NCBI GenBank assembly: GCA_910578145.1
Contig: CAJTPJ010000005.1
Span: 19,127 to 83,126 of the forward strand
Origin: an uncultured Christensenella sp.
GTDB lineage: Bacteria; Bacillota; Clostridia; Christensenellales; Borkfalkiaceae
Length of the DNA stretch: 64,000 bases
Direction: 5' to 3'
Part shown: piece after piece, positions 10,112 through 19,589 of the stretch
Layout: each line of letters begins with the position of its first letter
Position numbering within the stretch: the first letter of the stretch is position 1
The notes under the pieces: model-generated
What the model saw: the letters and a program-made list of their open reading frames with translations, nothing else
The model's database searches: none
What the model was told of the DNA's origin: nothing
Made by a program: the position numbers and the translations under genes

Positions 10112-10130
10112 TTGAGACGGGAGGTGTAAA

Positions 10131-11855
10131 ATTTTTGATTGGATATTTGAACCTGTCGTAAGCGCAATTAAAGATTGGTTTTACAGCGTTCTTTATAAGT
10201 TTCAGGCAGGAATTTGTTACATAATAGATTTCATCAAAAAAATCTTTTACAAGCTCTGCGGACTTGATACGGTAATTGTGGACGGCGAAAATGTTGACCT
10301 TGTATCAAGCCTTGTACAGTCGAACACGATACACAGAGTGTTCTTAACGATTATGCTAATCGGCGTGATCTTGCTGACGATTTTCTTAATCATCGCGCTT
10401 ATCCGAGCGAACTATCAATCGAATGAGAGAAAAACGAGAGGTGCGATTATAGCGAAAGCGGGGCAGAGCCTATTGATATTTTTGCTGATTCCGTTCTTGC
10501 TTCTTGCAGGTATGACACTTGTAAACACAATAATGGCGTCGATCAATTCTTCGATGCAGATTTACATAACGGAAGGGCAATCGTCGATAGGCGGGCAGAT
10601 GCTGATAACGACAGGCAACAACGCTTTTATCGGTTCGTCGGGAGAGCGGGAAGCGATTGAGCGAATGTTCCTGTCGGGCGAATTGGACTATAACAAACTG
10701 TCGGTAGTAAAGCAATATTATGACATTTCGGAAATGAACTACGTCGTAGGCATATTGGGTGGACTTGTAATGCTCGTTATGTTCGTAATTTCAAGCATCA
10801 CGTTCATTCAGAGAATTTTCGATATTATTTTGCTCTATATTGTTTCGCCGATAACCACAAGCACAATACCGCTTGACGAAGGCAACCGTTTCCGTGTTTG
10901 GAAAGATATGCTCATTTCCAAAATACTCGGCGCATACGGCATCATCTTGGTAATGAATTTGTTTTTCCTGGTAATGCCGCAAATCAACCGAATGACCTTC
11001 TTCGATAACGGATTCCAAAACGGGTTAGTGTATTTCATGTTTATGATCGGCGGTGCTTTTGCAATCACGAAAGCAAATCTTGTTATTTCGCAGTTATGTG
11101 GAAGTCAGGCAGGCGGCAGAGAGTTCGCACAGATGATTTACAACTTCCGTTCGGGACTTGCGTTTGCAAGGGCTACAACGGGGGCTGTCGGTGCAGTAGT
11201 CGGCGGTGCGGTAGGCGGTTCGGATTATTTGAAGCATAGAAAGCAAGGACACACGAAAGGCGAGAGCTTGAATATGAGCGTACATAGTAACCGAAATCAG
11301 AGAGTTATGCAACAAGAGAGCAAACACCCGAAAGCAGATAAAGCAAAGCAGATAGCAGGTGCGCCGTTACGTTTGGCGACGCTGCCTGTCGGGGTTGTCA
11401 AAGACTTATTGCAGGGCGGTGTGATTACGGCAGGCAAAAACTTTGTTCCGAGATTGAAGAATGTGGCAGTAGGTAAGACATTGACTAACCGTGCCGACAT
11501 TAAACCGAAAAAGCCGAAAGCTGAAACAACGGCGCAGGCAAATCAGGCGGCAAAGAAAGCGGAAGAAGTAGTGAACAAGACGAACGACGCTCAAAGACAT
11601 AATGACACGAGCGGAGGAAATATTCCGCCCAATACACCGCCCTCAGGTAACGATAATTCGGGCGGTGGCGATATGAGTTCTACGAGAGAGACGGGCAAGT
11701 CTGACGTTGATACAAGCGCGGTAAATACAACAGGTAAGAATACAGAAGCTGATATAGGCTCAATGAGAGAAACGAGCGGCAGAACAACTTTAACGCCGAT
11801 AGATAACGGGGAGGACAGTAACAATGAGGATAATTCCGAAGAAAACAAAGATTAA
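10131..11855 (+). CDS. VirB6/TrbL-like polytopic membrane protein, apparent AUU start
   Basis: A 574-residue membrane protein with several hydrophobic segments, notably around residues 66-95 and in the centre, and a low-complexity tail rich in Ser, Gly, Asn and Lys. It matches the channel proteins encoded between the pilin-like and VirB4 genes of this ICE type. The start is unusual. GGGAGG at 10119-10124 sits 6 nt before ATT 10131, and the in-frame peptide FDWIFEPVVSAIKDWFY looks like a genuine family N-terminus. No ATG, GTG or TTG exists in frame between the upstream stop (TGA 10113-10115) and GTG 10278. The GTG is a possible but less convincing start that would remove 49 residues. It overlaps the VirB4 gene by 32 bp. 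Confidence 0.8.
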   Translation: MFDWIFEPVVSAIKDWFYSVLYKFQAGICYIIDFIKKIFYKLCGLDTVIVDGENVDLVSSLVQSNTIHRVFLTIMLIGVILLTIFLIIALIRANYQSNERKTRGAIIAKAGQSLLIFLLIPFLLLAGMTLVNTIMASINSSMQIYITEGQSSIGGQMLITTGNNAFIGSSGEREAIERMFLSGELDYNKLSVVKQYYDISEMNYVVGILGGLVMLVMFVISSITFIQRIFDIILLYIVSPITTSTIPLDEGNRFRVWKDMLISKILGAYGIILVMNLFFLVMPQINRMTFFDNGFQNGLVYFMFMIGGAFAITKANLVISQLCGSQAGGREFAQMIYNFRSGLAFARATTGAVGAVVGGAVGGSDYLKHRKQGHTKGESLNMSVHSNRNQRVMQQESKHPKADKAKQIAGAPLRLATLPVGVVKDLLQGGVITAGKNFVPRLKNVAVGKTLTNRADIKPKKPKAETTAQANQAAKKAEEVVNKTNDAQRHNDTSGGNIPPNTPPSGNDNSGGGDMSSTRETGKSDVDTSAVNTTGKNTEADIGSMRETSGRTTLTPIDNGEDSNNEDNSEENKD

Positions 11856-14442
11856 AATGACCTTTTATAAGGGCGTTACACTTTCCGATGTTATAGTCGG
11901 GTTTATAGGCTTGGTGCTTGTCGCAATAGCACTTTCAAGCAATCTGTCGTTCCGTTTCCTGATTGCAGGCGGCATAATGATTTCATTTTTTCCGCTGTTC
12001 ATTTCAATAAACGGCGACAGGCTCTACAAGATTGTCGGTTACTTTTTCAAGCACTTGGTAAGCCGTAAGAAATTCAAAAAGGCGAAGAAAGGCGAACAGT
12101 TAAAGAACGACGTAGAAAGCATTATCGCTTATGACCGAGTATGCGGCAACGGCATCATGGCGTTGAAAGATTCGCGCTATATCGGTGTTATGGAAATCCA
12201 CCCTGTGGATTTCCGTATGCTCGGCGAGTTCGACCAAAACGAGCTTATAGACGGTGCTTTATCGCGTGTGCTGAACAACGTTGCCGTCGGGAACGAAGCG
12301 GACATTGTGAAGTTGGAACGACCTTTAATCTTGGATAACTTTGTTGCGGACGAAATGGATCGTATCGTAAAAATCGCAGAGAGTAAAGAGAAAGGCGAAT
12401 TGAGCGACGGCGAGTACATGACGAGAGTGGACGTAATCCAAGACCGCATCACGACCATTGACGAGATGAACAGCAGTAACCCGATTTTGTATGCAAGATA
12501 CTACCTTGTGTTGCAGAGCGGAAGCGAGAGAGACTTGAAAACGCAGTTGCAGGTTGCAACCGTAACGTTGCAATCGTCGGGCATCAATGCGAGAACGCTT
12601 AACAGCAGAGAGCTTGCGGCGTTCATCAGATATTCGATAGACAGCGAGTTCGACGAACGCAAAATAGGCGACAAGAAGTACGAAGAATATTTCACGCCTG
12701 AAAACGTATTTTTCGGACTAACGACCACGCAGCAGAACGGCAAGACCTTATCGCATTTTGTAATCAACAATTATCCGTTGAGGGTGTGTAACGGTTGGGG
12801 CGAGGGCTTATTCGATATTCCGAATACGAAAGTCGTAATGAAGATGAAGCCCGTCGAAAAGTTCAAGGCAATACGCCGCATCGACAATGCGATTTTGGAA
12901 GTACAAACGCAGAATATGAAAAACCGCGCAAGCGACGTCATTGAGAAAGACACGCATTTGGAAAGTTTGCAAAGACTTTTGTTGGACTTGCAGAACGAGA
13001 ACGACGTGCTTTTCGATACGACGATTATTCTGACCGCCTATGACGAAAAGGGCAAGAACACGGTAAAGAAACAGGTACGCCGCAGGCTTCGTGAAATGGG
13101 CTTTGGCTTTAACGAAATGATAGGCAGACAAATGGACGCATATCTCACGAGCCAAATCTGTATGACGGACAAGTTGGGCGTTACACGCGGTATTCAGACG
13201 AGCAGTATTGCGGCGGTATTCCCGTTCATAAGCAATGCCATGGTAGACGATAAGGGCTTGCTTATCGGCGAGAATAAGTTGCCTGTATTCGTGGACTTTA
13301 CCAAAAGAGACGAAGCGCACTTATCGTCGAACATGATAGTTCTCGGTAAGCCGGGCAGCGGTAAGAGTTACGCTTGCAAGAGCATCATTGCGAATATCGC
13401 AAGTTGCAATACCCGCGTTTTCGTACTTGATCCCGAAAGCGAATACGGCAAACTGTGTCAGAGCTTCGGCGGTAAAGTCTTGGACGTATCGAGCGGCAAA
13501 TTCGGCAAACTCAATCCCTTCCATATCATCAGAACGGAAGATGACGAGAACAGCGACGGTACGGGAAACGATTACTTTGCGCACCTGCAATTCTTGGAGG
13601 AATTCTACCGTGTAGTATTGCCGGGCATCAATTCCGATTCGTTGGAACTCCTGAACAAGCTGACACAGGAGTTATACGAAAAGAGCGGCATTACCGCATA
13701 TTCCGATTTGTCCGCAGTTACGGCAGAGCAGTACCCGACATTTGACGATCTTGGCAAACTCATTGACAAGCGCGAGAAGAAAGAGAAAGACGAGTACAAT
13801 CGCGGTTGCCTGAAAGTGCTTATGAACTATGTGGCAAAGTTCCGCAAGGGCGGCAGGTATAGCAACCTTTGGAACGGCGCAACTTCGTTCAACCCGCAGG
13901 AAAACTTTGTTGTATTCGATTTCCAAAAGTTGCTTGCAAACAAGAACAATATCGTTGCCAATGCGCAGATGCTTTTGATTGTAAAGTGGCTTGAAAACGA
14001 AGTCGTAAAGAACAAGGACTACAACACGAAGTACGGCACGGCAAGAAAGTTGGTTGTTGCGGTAGACGAAGCACACTTGTTTATCGACGAGAAATACCCG
14101 ATTGCGCTTGACTTTATGGCGAGCCTTGCAAAGCGTATTCGTAAGTATGAAGGTATGTTGATTACGATTACGCAGAGCGTAAAGGACGTAGCGGGTACGC
14201 CCGAAATTGCGAGAAAAAGTCAGGCACTTATAGACGTCTGTCAGTATTCGCTGATATTCAGTCTTTCGCCTAACGATATGAGCGACCTGTGCGATTTGTA
14301 CGCCCATGCAGGACAGATTAACGAAGCCGAGCAGAACTACATTATGCACAACAAGCGCGGTACGGCTTTCTTCATTTCGTCGTCGCAGAACAGAACGAAT
14401 ATCGACATCGTAACAAGCAACTTTATCGAGAGTTTATTTTAA
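11824..14442 (+). CDS. VirB4-like transfer ATPase
   Basis: An 872-residue ATPase that powers the conjugative channel. The N-terminus has two hydrophobic segments (about 18-60, the fused VirB3-like or PrgI-like membrane part). The ATPase core shows Walker A GKPGSGKSYACK near residue 508, Walker B VVAVDEAHLF near residue 745, and a downstream TQSVKD motif. Length fits VirB4/TraE-type proteins of Gram-positive ICEs. It begins inside the 3' end of the upstream gene, so translation is coupled. It is the last clear transfer gene; a cargo block follows 12 bp later. Confidence 0.92.
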   Translation: MRIIPKKTKIKMTFYKGVTLSDVIVGFIGLVLVAIALSSNLSFRFLIAGGIMISFFPLFISINGDRLYKIVGYFFKHLVSRKKFKKAKKGEQLKNDVESIIAYDRVCGNGIMALKDSRYIGVMEIHPVDFRMLGEFDQNELIDGALSRVLNNVAVGNEADIVKLERPLILDNFVADEMDRIVKIAESKEKGELSDGEYMTRVDVIQDRITTIDEMNSSNPILYARYYLVLQSGSERDLKTQLQVATVTLQSSGINARTLNSRELAAFIRYSIDSEFDERKIGDKKYEEYFTPENVFFGLTTTQQNGKTLSHFVINNYPLRVCNGWGEGLFDIPNTKVVMKMKPVEKFKAIRRIDNAILEVQTQNMKNRASDVIEKDTHLESLQRLLLDLQNENDVLFDTTIILTAYDEKGKNTVKKQVRRRLREMGFGFNEMIGRQMDAYLTSQICMTDKLGVTRGIQTSSIAAVFPFISNAMVDDKGLLIGENKLPVFVDFTKRDEAHLSSNMIVLGKPGSGKSYACKSIIANIASCNTRVFVLDPESEYGKLCQSFGGKVLDVSSGKFGKLNPFHIIRTEDDENSDGTGNDYFAHLQFLEEFYRVVLPGINSDSLELLNKLTQELYEKSGITAYSDLSAVTAEQYPTFDDLGKLIDKREKKEKDEYNRGCLKVLMNYVAKFRKGGRYSNLWNGATSFNPQENFVVFDFQKLLANKNNIVANAQMLLIVKWLENEVVKNKDYNTKYGTARKLVVAVDEAHLFIDEKYPIALDFMASLAKRIRKYEGMLITITQSVKDVAGTPEIARKSQALIDVCQYSLIFSLSPNDMSDLCDLYAHAGQINEAEQNYIMHNKRGTAFFISSSQNRTNIDIVTSNFIESLF

Positions 14443-14454
14443 GGGGGAACACAG

Positions 14455-15249
14455 ATGCCAAATTGGGTAAGAAACCATTTAACGATTGAAGGGGACAATG
14501 CGGCGGAAATCATGAAATCGTTGCTTGTTAAAAGTGATATTGACGGCGAGTACGATTTCGATTTTAACAAGATAATTCCTATGCCGCTTGATCTGTACAT
14601 TGAAGCGGGCAGCAGTACCTATGAAGCGACGGCGTTGTATATGACGTATATCAATCCGCTTATTGATTATTACGGCGAAAATAAAATGCCTGTAACCGAT
14701 TACATTAACTTGTGTCGCAACATTCAGTACAGACAGTTAAAAGAAAAACCTAATTACGCTTTAAGCAAGGAAGAAGTCGCATCGTACATAAATCGATTCG
14801 AGAAAACCGAGAAAGGCGAAAAGGGAATGTTGGCATTAGGAAAGCAGGCGGTAGACAATTTCTTGCGTTTCGGTGCGACGGATTGGTACGAATGGAGTTT
14901 AAGCAATTGGGGGACAAAATGGAACGCACACAATACGGAAGTCCCTGATATAAATACGCCGGACATATATTTCGATACAGCATGGGATCGTGTGCCTGCC
15001 TTAATTCAAAAGCTGTCGCAAATGCACAAGGACTGTCTGTTTAAGTATGATTACGCGGAAGAACAAGCGGGCTATTTTGCGGGTAGTATCACATTTAAGA
15101 ACGGCGAGGTTATTGAACGTAATGAATGTGAGCCGGACAGTAAAGAATGCTTCGAAAAATATTTTGAGCTGTGGGGTGGCGAGGACGAATTTAAGTTCAA
15201 CGAAAAAACGGGAACTTACGAATATGTAGATGAGGACGAGATGGAATGA
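14455..15249 (+). CDS. YubB/Api92-type ferredoxin-fold protein
   Basis: A 264-residue cytosolic protein starting MPNWVRNHLTIEG, the typical opening of the YubB/Api92 ferredoxin-like-fold family found on plasmids, phages and ICEs. The C-terminal part (FKYDYAEEQAGYFAGSITF, then a FELWGGED stretch) is repeated in a paralogue at 23,951-24,511. No catalytic residues are known for the family and the function is unknown. It has a strong ribosome binding site (AAGGGGG) and overlaps the next gene by four bases (ATGA). The C-terminus is acidic (DEDEME). Confidence 0.75.
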   Translation: MPNWVRNHLTIEGDNAAEIMKSLLVKSDIDGEYDFDFNKIIPMPLDLYIEAGSSTYEATALYMTYINPLIDYYGENKMPVTDYINLCRNIQYRQLKEKPNYALSKEEVASYINRFEKTEKGEKGMLALGKQAVDNFLRFGATDWYEWSLSNWGTKWNAHNTEVPDINTPDIYFDTAWDRVPALIQKLSQMHKDCLFKYDYAEEQAGYFAGSITFKNGEVIERNECEPDSKECFEKYFELWGGEDEFKFNEKTGTYEYVDEDEME

Positions 15250-15668
15250 GCTTGCCGAGCTATATCTGCAAAGAATTACCTGACGGAAGCTATTTAGGTA
15301 TCTATTGCCATAGTTCGGGCGAGGTTGCAAGGAACGGAAAAATGCTGTGTGAACATTACACCGATGAAGCAAAGATAGACAAACTACTTGCGCTCGGCGA
15401 CATAAGCAACCTTGCCCCGAATTTAGAGCCTGATACCCCCAACGATTTCTCTAACGCTTGCTATGCGTATTGCCGAGACGGTGGCGAAAGCTACGACCAC
15501 AATAAACCGCAAGTTGTTCGGTTAAGAAATGCACGAAAGTCGGGGATCAAGTTCATGTATGTATTCGGGTTGGACGGTAAATGGCGGTATTGCAATCTGT
15601 GGCAACCAAGGTCAAAGTTCCAAGACGTGCAGGAAGCGTTGCACAAAGAAAATACAGCGGAAATGTAA
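15246..15668 (+). CDS. ICE cargo protein of unknown function
   Basis: A 140-residue protein, not recognised. It has conserved-looking Cys, Tyr and Trp positions (CYAYCRDGG, WRYCNLWQP) and no membrane segment. It is translationally coupled to the YubB-like gene upstream and ends in ENTAEM at a junction (GCGGAAATGTAA) that recurs, with small changes, at several gene ends in this cargo block. Confidence 0.6.
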   Translation: MSLPSYICKELPDGSYLGIYCHSSGEVARNGKMLCEHYTDEAKIDKLLALGDISNLAPNLEPDTPNDFSNACYAYCRDGGESYDHNKPQVVRLRNARKSGIKFMYVFGLDGKWRYCNLWQPRSKFQDVQEALHKENTAEM

Positions 15669-15676
15669 AGGGGGCA

Positions 15677-16252
15677 ATGTTTACAGACATCTATAACACA
15701 GACAAAAAGTACAACGTTATCTACGCAGATCCGCCGTGGCAGTACAACACGCGTAATAACCCGAATACGAAGTTCGGTAAGGGCGCATACGGACATTACA
15801 GTTTGATGACAATGCAAGATATAGCGAAATTGCCTGTACCTGAAATTGCGGCAGAAAACTGTGCGCTGTTTTTGTGGGTAACGTTTCCGTATCTGAAAGA
15901 GCAAATCAAGCTGTTTGAAGATTGGGGTTTCCGCTATACGACGCTCGGTTTCAGTTGGGTAAAGACAAACCCGAAGAACGACAAGCTGTTTTTCGGTATC
16001 GGCTACTATGCAAAAAGCAACTGTGAAATTTGCCTTATGGGTGTTAAAGGAAAAATGAAGCCTGTAAGCAACAGTGTATCAAGTTGCATTATATCGCCGA
16101 GACAGGAACATAGCAAAAAGCCGGATGAAGTGCGAGACCGTATTGTTGAACTGTTTGGCGACGTGCCGAGAATTGAACTATTTGCAAGACAATGGGCGAC
16201 GGGTTGGGATTGTTGGGGGAACGAGTGCGAGAACAATGATAAGGTTGCATAA
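15677..16252 (+). CDS. MT-A70 family adenine N6-methyltransferase
   Basis: A 191-residue methyltransferase. The catalytic motif DPPW is in VIYADPPWQYNTR near residue 18. The rest follows the MT-A70 pattern: LPVPEIAAENCALFLWVTFPYL, LGFSWVKTNP, FFGIGYYAKSNCEICLMGVKG, and the SPRQEHSKKPDEVRDRI and PRIELFARQ region near the end. It probably methylates adenine in DNA, which could shield transferred element DNA from restriction. ATG 15677 was chosen because GGGGGC precedes it and the family normally begins shortly before the DPPW motif. A longer in-frame start at 15581 would add 32 residues unlike the family. Confidence 0.9.
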   Translation: MFTDIYNTDKKYNVIYADPPWQYNTRNNPNTKFGKGAYGHYSLMTMQDIAKLPVPEIAAENCALFLWVTFPYLKEQIKLFEDWGFRYTTLGFSWVKTNPKNDKLFFGIGYYAKSNCEICLMGVKGKMKPVSNSVSSCIISPRQEHSKKPDEVRDRIVELFGDVPRIELFARQWATGWDCWGNECENNDKVA

Positions 16253-16261
16253 GGGAGGAAA

Positions 16262-17077
16262 ATGAGCAAAAAGGAAAAACAGGATTACATAGTTGTATCG
16301 TTTAGCGGCGGTAAAGACAGTACGGCAATGTTGCTACGAATGATTGAGTTGGGCGAACACATAGACGAGGTTATAACTTGCGACACATATAAAGAGTTTC
16401 CCGCTATGTATCGTCATCTCGATAAAGTCAGAGCGGTGGTAGAAAAGGCAGGCATAAAATTTACGGCATTAAAAAACGAAAAGTCGTTTGACTACTATAT
16501 GTTTGAGTTTCGCCCCGAACAGCCGACAGGATTTTTCGGAAAGTATCAGAACATTAAAGGCAGATCGTGGGCGACGTCGAAAGTGCGTTGGTGTACGAAA
16601 GAGATGAAAATACGCATCATCAATGCATATCTTCGGGAATTATCGAAGCAGTACAACATCATTCAATGCGTAGGTATCGCCGCCGACGAAACACAGAGAC
16701 TTGAACGGAAAAGCAACAAGGAAAAGAATAAAAGGCTGCCGTTGGTTGAGTGGGGTTGGAGTGAAGCGGACTGTCTGAAATACTGTTACGAGAAAGGCTA
16801 CGATTGGGAGGGCTTATACGAAATATACGACAGAGCTTCGTGTTGGTGTTGCCCGTTGCAATCGTTGAAAAGTCTGCGCAGTTTGCGTATCAACTTTCCC
16901 GAACTGTGGGAAGAACTGAAAGACATGGACGCAAGGACTTGGCGTAAGTTTCAGGTAAACTATTCGGTCAAAGACTTGGAAAAAAGATTTCAGTTTGAAG
17001 AAGAAAGGACAAAACACAATTTGCCTATCAAGGGCAGGGATTTTTATTCCCAACTGAAAGAAAGCCTGAGTGCGTAA
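16262..17077 (+). CDS. PP-loop ATPase, PAPS reductase-like family
   Basis: A 271-residue protein with the PP-loop signature VVSFSGGKDSTAML near residue 12 and a WCTKEMK motif about 120 residues in, as in phosphoadenosine phosphosulfate reductase-like proteins carried by phages and ICEs. A Cys-rich stretch (ASCWCCPLQSLKSLR) near residue 198 could hold metal. It is unlikely to serve sulfate assimilation here. The family also includes DNA-modification enzymes such as DndC, so a role in modifying nucleic acid beside the MT-A70 enzyme is possible but unproven. Good ribosome binding site; 9 bp after the methyltransferase. Confidence 0.75.
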   Translation: MSKKEKQDYIVVSFSGGKDSTAMLLRMIELGEHIDEVITCDTYKEFPAMYRHLDKVRAVVEKAGIKFTALKNEKSFDYYMFEFRPEQPTGFFGKYQNIKGRSWATSKVRWCTKEMKIRIINAYLRELSKQYNIIQCVGIAADETQRLERKSNKEKNKRLPLVEWGWSEADCLKYCYEKGYDWEGLYEIYDRASCWCCPLQSLKSLRSLRINFPELWEELKDMDARTWRKFQVNYSVKDLEKRFQFEEERTKHNLPIKGRDFYSQLKESLSA

Positions 17078-17095
17078 AAAATCAAGGAGACAAAA

Positions 17096-18127
17096 ATGGA
17101 ACAGAACAAAGAAACGGTTGCGGTGGCAGAAGATTACACGGTAGAAGAACGCGATGCGCTTAACGAGAGAATCGACGAGCAGTACAAGGAGATTATCGCC
17201 GAGGGCAAGTACAAAGACTTGCTTTTGAAATGCGGCGCAAACAGCAAGTATTCGGTAAGCAACATTATGCTTATGCTCGAACAAAATCCCGATATGACCA
17301 TTGCAAAAGGCATGAACGAGTGGGCGCGTGAAGGCAGACACATCAAAGAGGGTGCGGCGAATATGGAAATCATTGCGCCTACCAAAGAGGAATATCAGGT
17401 AACGGTAAAGGACGAAAACGACCAGCCGAAGCTCGACGAGAGCGGCAACGAAATCGTGCGCACGCGCGAAAGAACGGTAGGGTTTCATCCCGTCTTTGTA
17501 TTCGATATTTCGGCAACGGAAGGAACGGACTATAAGCCTTATGCAATCGGCAAAAAAGTATCCGACTTGGAAAAGAAAAACATTCTCGACGGCGTGTTCG
17601 CCGCTCTCTCGGCAAAGCATTGGAAGTACAAATTCACGGACGAATCGGAGTTTGCCGCCGACGAAAATTACAAAATCGACAAAGAGAAAAAGACCATTAA
17701 AATCTGCAAGGGCATGGACAATGCAACGACGGCTCTGACGGCAATCGAAGCGGCAAGCAAGGCAATCAACGACAACTACAAGGGCAGAAGTTTTGAAGGC
17801 ATGACGGGCGAGAACGCCGAGAAGATTGAAGCCGACAGCAGAGGTTGTATTCTTGCGGCGCACTTCGGTCTCGATACGAGCGGTTATAAATTCGACTATA
17901 TGCAGAATATGACCGAAGAACAGACGGGACTTTTCCGCGACAATCTCAACCTTATCTGCGCAAGTACCAAACTTGTAATGGACAAGGTTGCCCGCGCCTT
18001 TTACAAAAACCAACAGCAGAGAGCGCAGGCTGCGCCCAACCCTACCGCCGTCGGCGGCGGGGTTGAGGTAGCACCCGATTCCTTTCGTGAAGGGAACGCC
18101 AAGCATTCGGAAATGGAAGCAGCTTGA
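17096..18127 (+). CDS. ArdC-like antirestriction/ssDNA-binding protein
   Basis: A 343-residue protein with an ArdC N-terminal domain: YKDLLLKCGANSKYSVSNIML, MNEWAREGRHIKEGA, and VGFHPVFVFDISAT. In ArdC relatives this domain binds single-stranded DNA and protects incoming DNA from restriction. The C-terminal half (about 200-320) resembles the peptidase-like part of ArdC/LtrC proteins, but no HExxH zinc motif is visible, so protease activity is doubtful. The 3' end overlaps the primase-like gene by 41 bp. Confidence 0.8.
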   Translation: MEQNKETVAVAEDYTVEERDALNERIDEQYKEIIAEGKYKDLLLKCGANSKYSVSNIMLMLEQNPDMTIAKGMNEWAREGRHIKEGAANMEIIAPTKEEYQVTVKDENDQPKLDESGNEIVRTRERTVGFHPVFVFDISATEGTDYKPYAIGKKVSDLEKKNILDGVFAALSAKHWKYKFTDESEFAADENYKIDKEKKTIKICKGMDNATTALTAIEAASKAINDNYKGRSFEGMTGENAEKIEADSRGCILAAHFGLDTSGYKFDYMQNMTEEQTGLFRDNLNLICASTKLVMDKVARAFYKNQQQRAQAAPNPTAVGGGVEVAPDSFREGNAKHSEMEAA

Positions 18128-18962
18128 AAGCGTACCCGATGAATTAAAGAAGTTACGGCAATGGGTGTGTTTTAAGGCTAAACCGCAGGAAGGGCATTGG
18201 GGCAAAGCAATGATTTCGCCGATCACAGGCGATTATGCAAAAAGCAATGAGCCGACAACGTGGTGCGATTTTAATACGGCATTAAGATATGCACAGACAC
18301 ACGAACAGGACGGTTTGAGCTTTGTGCTGACAAGCGGTATCGTTTTCGTTGACATTGACGAGGTTGACGAAAAGCCTGCCGAAGTCAGAGAAAAGATGCT
18401 CGACCTTGCATCAAGTCTTGATACCTATTGCGAAACATCGGTAAGCGGTAAAGGGCTGCACTTTCTGTGTTACGGCAGTCTGCCCGAAAACGCAAGAAAG
18501 AAAAATGACACGCTCGGTCTTGAAATGTACGACAACAGACGGTTTGTTTGTATGACGGGCAACGTTGTGGGCGATAGCACCGAAATAAGAGACTTGTCGG
18601 ACAGAATCGTGGAACTGAATAAACAGTATCTTGGACAGCCTGTCAAATATAAGCCCATAGTCCGCAAGCAAGCTACAAAGACGGATCGAGAACTCATAGA
18701 TAAAATACGCAACAGTCGGCAGGGCGCAAAGTTTGATAGGCTCTACCGTGGCGATTGGCAAGGCAGTTATGAAACGCAAAGCTCGGCAGATTTCGCGCTT
18801 GCGAGAATATTAGCGTATTGGACTCAAGACGAAGGGCAGATAGACAGTATATTCCGTTCAAGCGGACTGTACAGACCGAAGTGGGATCACAGCGGCGGCT
18901 ACTATGCAAGACGAACAATCAATATGGCTTTGAGCTTGGCACATAACACAGCAGAAATGTAA
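18087..18962 (+). CDS. Primase-polymerase-like protein (NrS-1 type)
   Basis: A 291-residue protein with an archaeo-eukaryotic primase-like N-terminal domain: ELKKLRQWVCFKAKP at the start and the acidic pair in IVFVDIDEVDE near residue 88, then SGKGLHFLCYG and RFVCMTGNVV. The C-terminal part (SSADFALARILAYWTQDEG, FRSSGLYRPKWD) matches the helical domain seen in NrS-1-like phage primase-polymerases. It could prime second-strand synthesis after transfer. The start is GTG 18087 inside the ArdC gene with no ribosome binding site, so re-initiation is likely. It ends in NTAEM. Confidence 0.75.
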   Translation: MKGTPSIRKWKQLESVPDELKKLRQWVCFKAKPQEGHWGKAMISPITGDYAKSNEPTTWCDFNTALRYAQTHEQDGLSFVLTSGIVFVDIDEVDEKPAEVREKMLDLASSLDTYCETSVSGKGLHFLCYGSLPENARKKNDTLGLEMYDNRRFVCMTGNVVGDSTEIRDLSDRIVELNKQYLGQPVKYKPIVRKQATKTDRELIDKIRNSRQGAKFDRLYRGDWQGSYETQSSADFALARILAYWTQDEGQIDSIFRSSGLYRPKWDHSGGYYARRTINMALSLAHNTAEM

Positions 18963-18972
18963 GGGAGGAATT

Positions 18973-19563
18973 ATGGAAGATTCAATGACAGTATCGGACG
19001 GCGGCTATAAATTGCAGGTATTCCGCGACGAAGATGCGCAAAGCCCCCGTGAGTGGGACAATCTCGGTAAAATGGTATGTTGGCACAGACGATATAATCT
19101 CGGCGATAAACACGAGTACGAAGATCCGCAGGCGTTTAAGGAAAGCGACGAGTATAAAAACGCATTTGTCATTCTGCCGCTTTACCTGTACGACCATTCC
19201 GGCATTACTATGTCGAACACGGATTTCGGAGACCGCTTTGACAGCGGACAGGTGGGATATATATTCGTTACGAAAGAGCAGGCGCAGAAAGAATATCATT
19301 GCGAGTTGGACGAAAAGTTGGCAGACCGTATCCGCGAGATGCTCATAGCAGAGACCAAAATGTACGACCAATATCTTCAAGGCGATTGCTATGCTTTTAA
19401 GATTATGGACGGACAGGGAGAAGAAGTAGATACTTGTTCCGGCTTTTTCGGCGACGATTTAACGGACGTATTGAGTGAGATGCGCGAGTCGTGCAATGAC
19501 GAGTTCGGCGGCTTGTTCGAGAAAATGGAAAAGCATTCGTCGGCTTATGCGGCTATGATGTAA
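18973..19563 (+). CDS. ICE cargo protein, function unknown
   Basis: A 196-residue acidic protein. The segment SPREWDNLGKMVCWHRRYNLGDKH near the N-terminus is of a type I associate with uncharacterised proteins of Bacillota plasmids and ICEs. The middle has VILPLYLYDHSGITM. No catalytic motif or membrane segment is evident. Strong ribosome binding site (GGGAGG) before ATG 18973. Confidence 0.65.
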   Translation: MEDSMTVSDGGYKLQVFRDEDAQSPREWDNLGKMVCWHRRYNLGDKHEYEDPQAFKESDEYKNAFVILPLYLYDHSGITMSNTDFGDRFDSGQVGYIFVTKEQAQKEYHCELDEKLADRIREMLIAETKMYDQYLQGDCYAFKIMDGQGEEVDTCSGFFGDDLTDVLSEMRESCNDEFGGLFEKMEKHSSAYAAMM

Positions 19564-19589
19564 AAAAACTAAAAGGAAATAGAGCAGGA

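Noticed and set aside
12808..13320. Long minus-strand open frames inside virB4, clpC, the helicase and the giant target
   Set aside because: They lie opposite well-supported genes, lack ribosome binding sites and family features, and arise from codon bias of the real strand.
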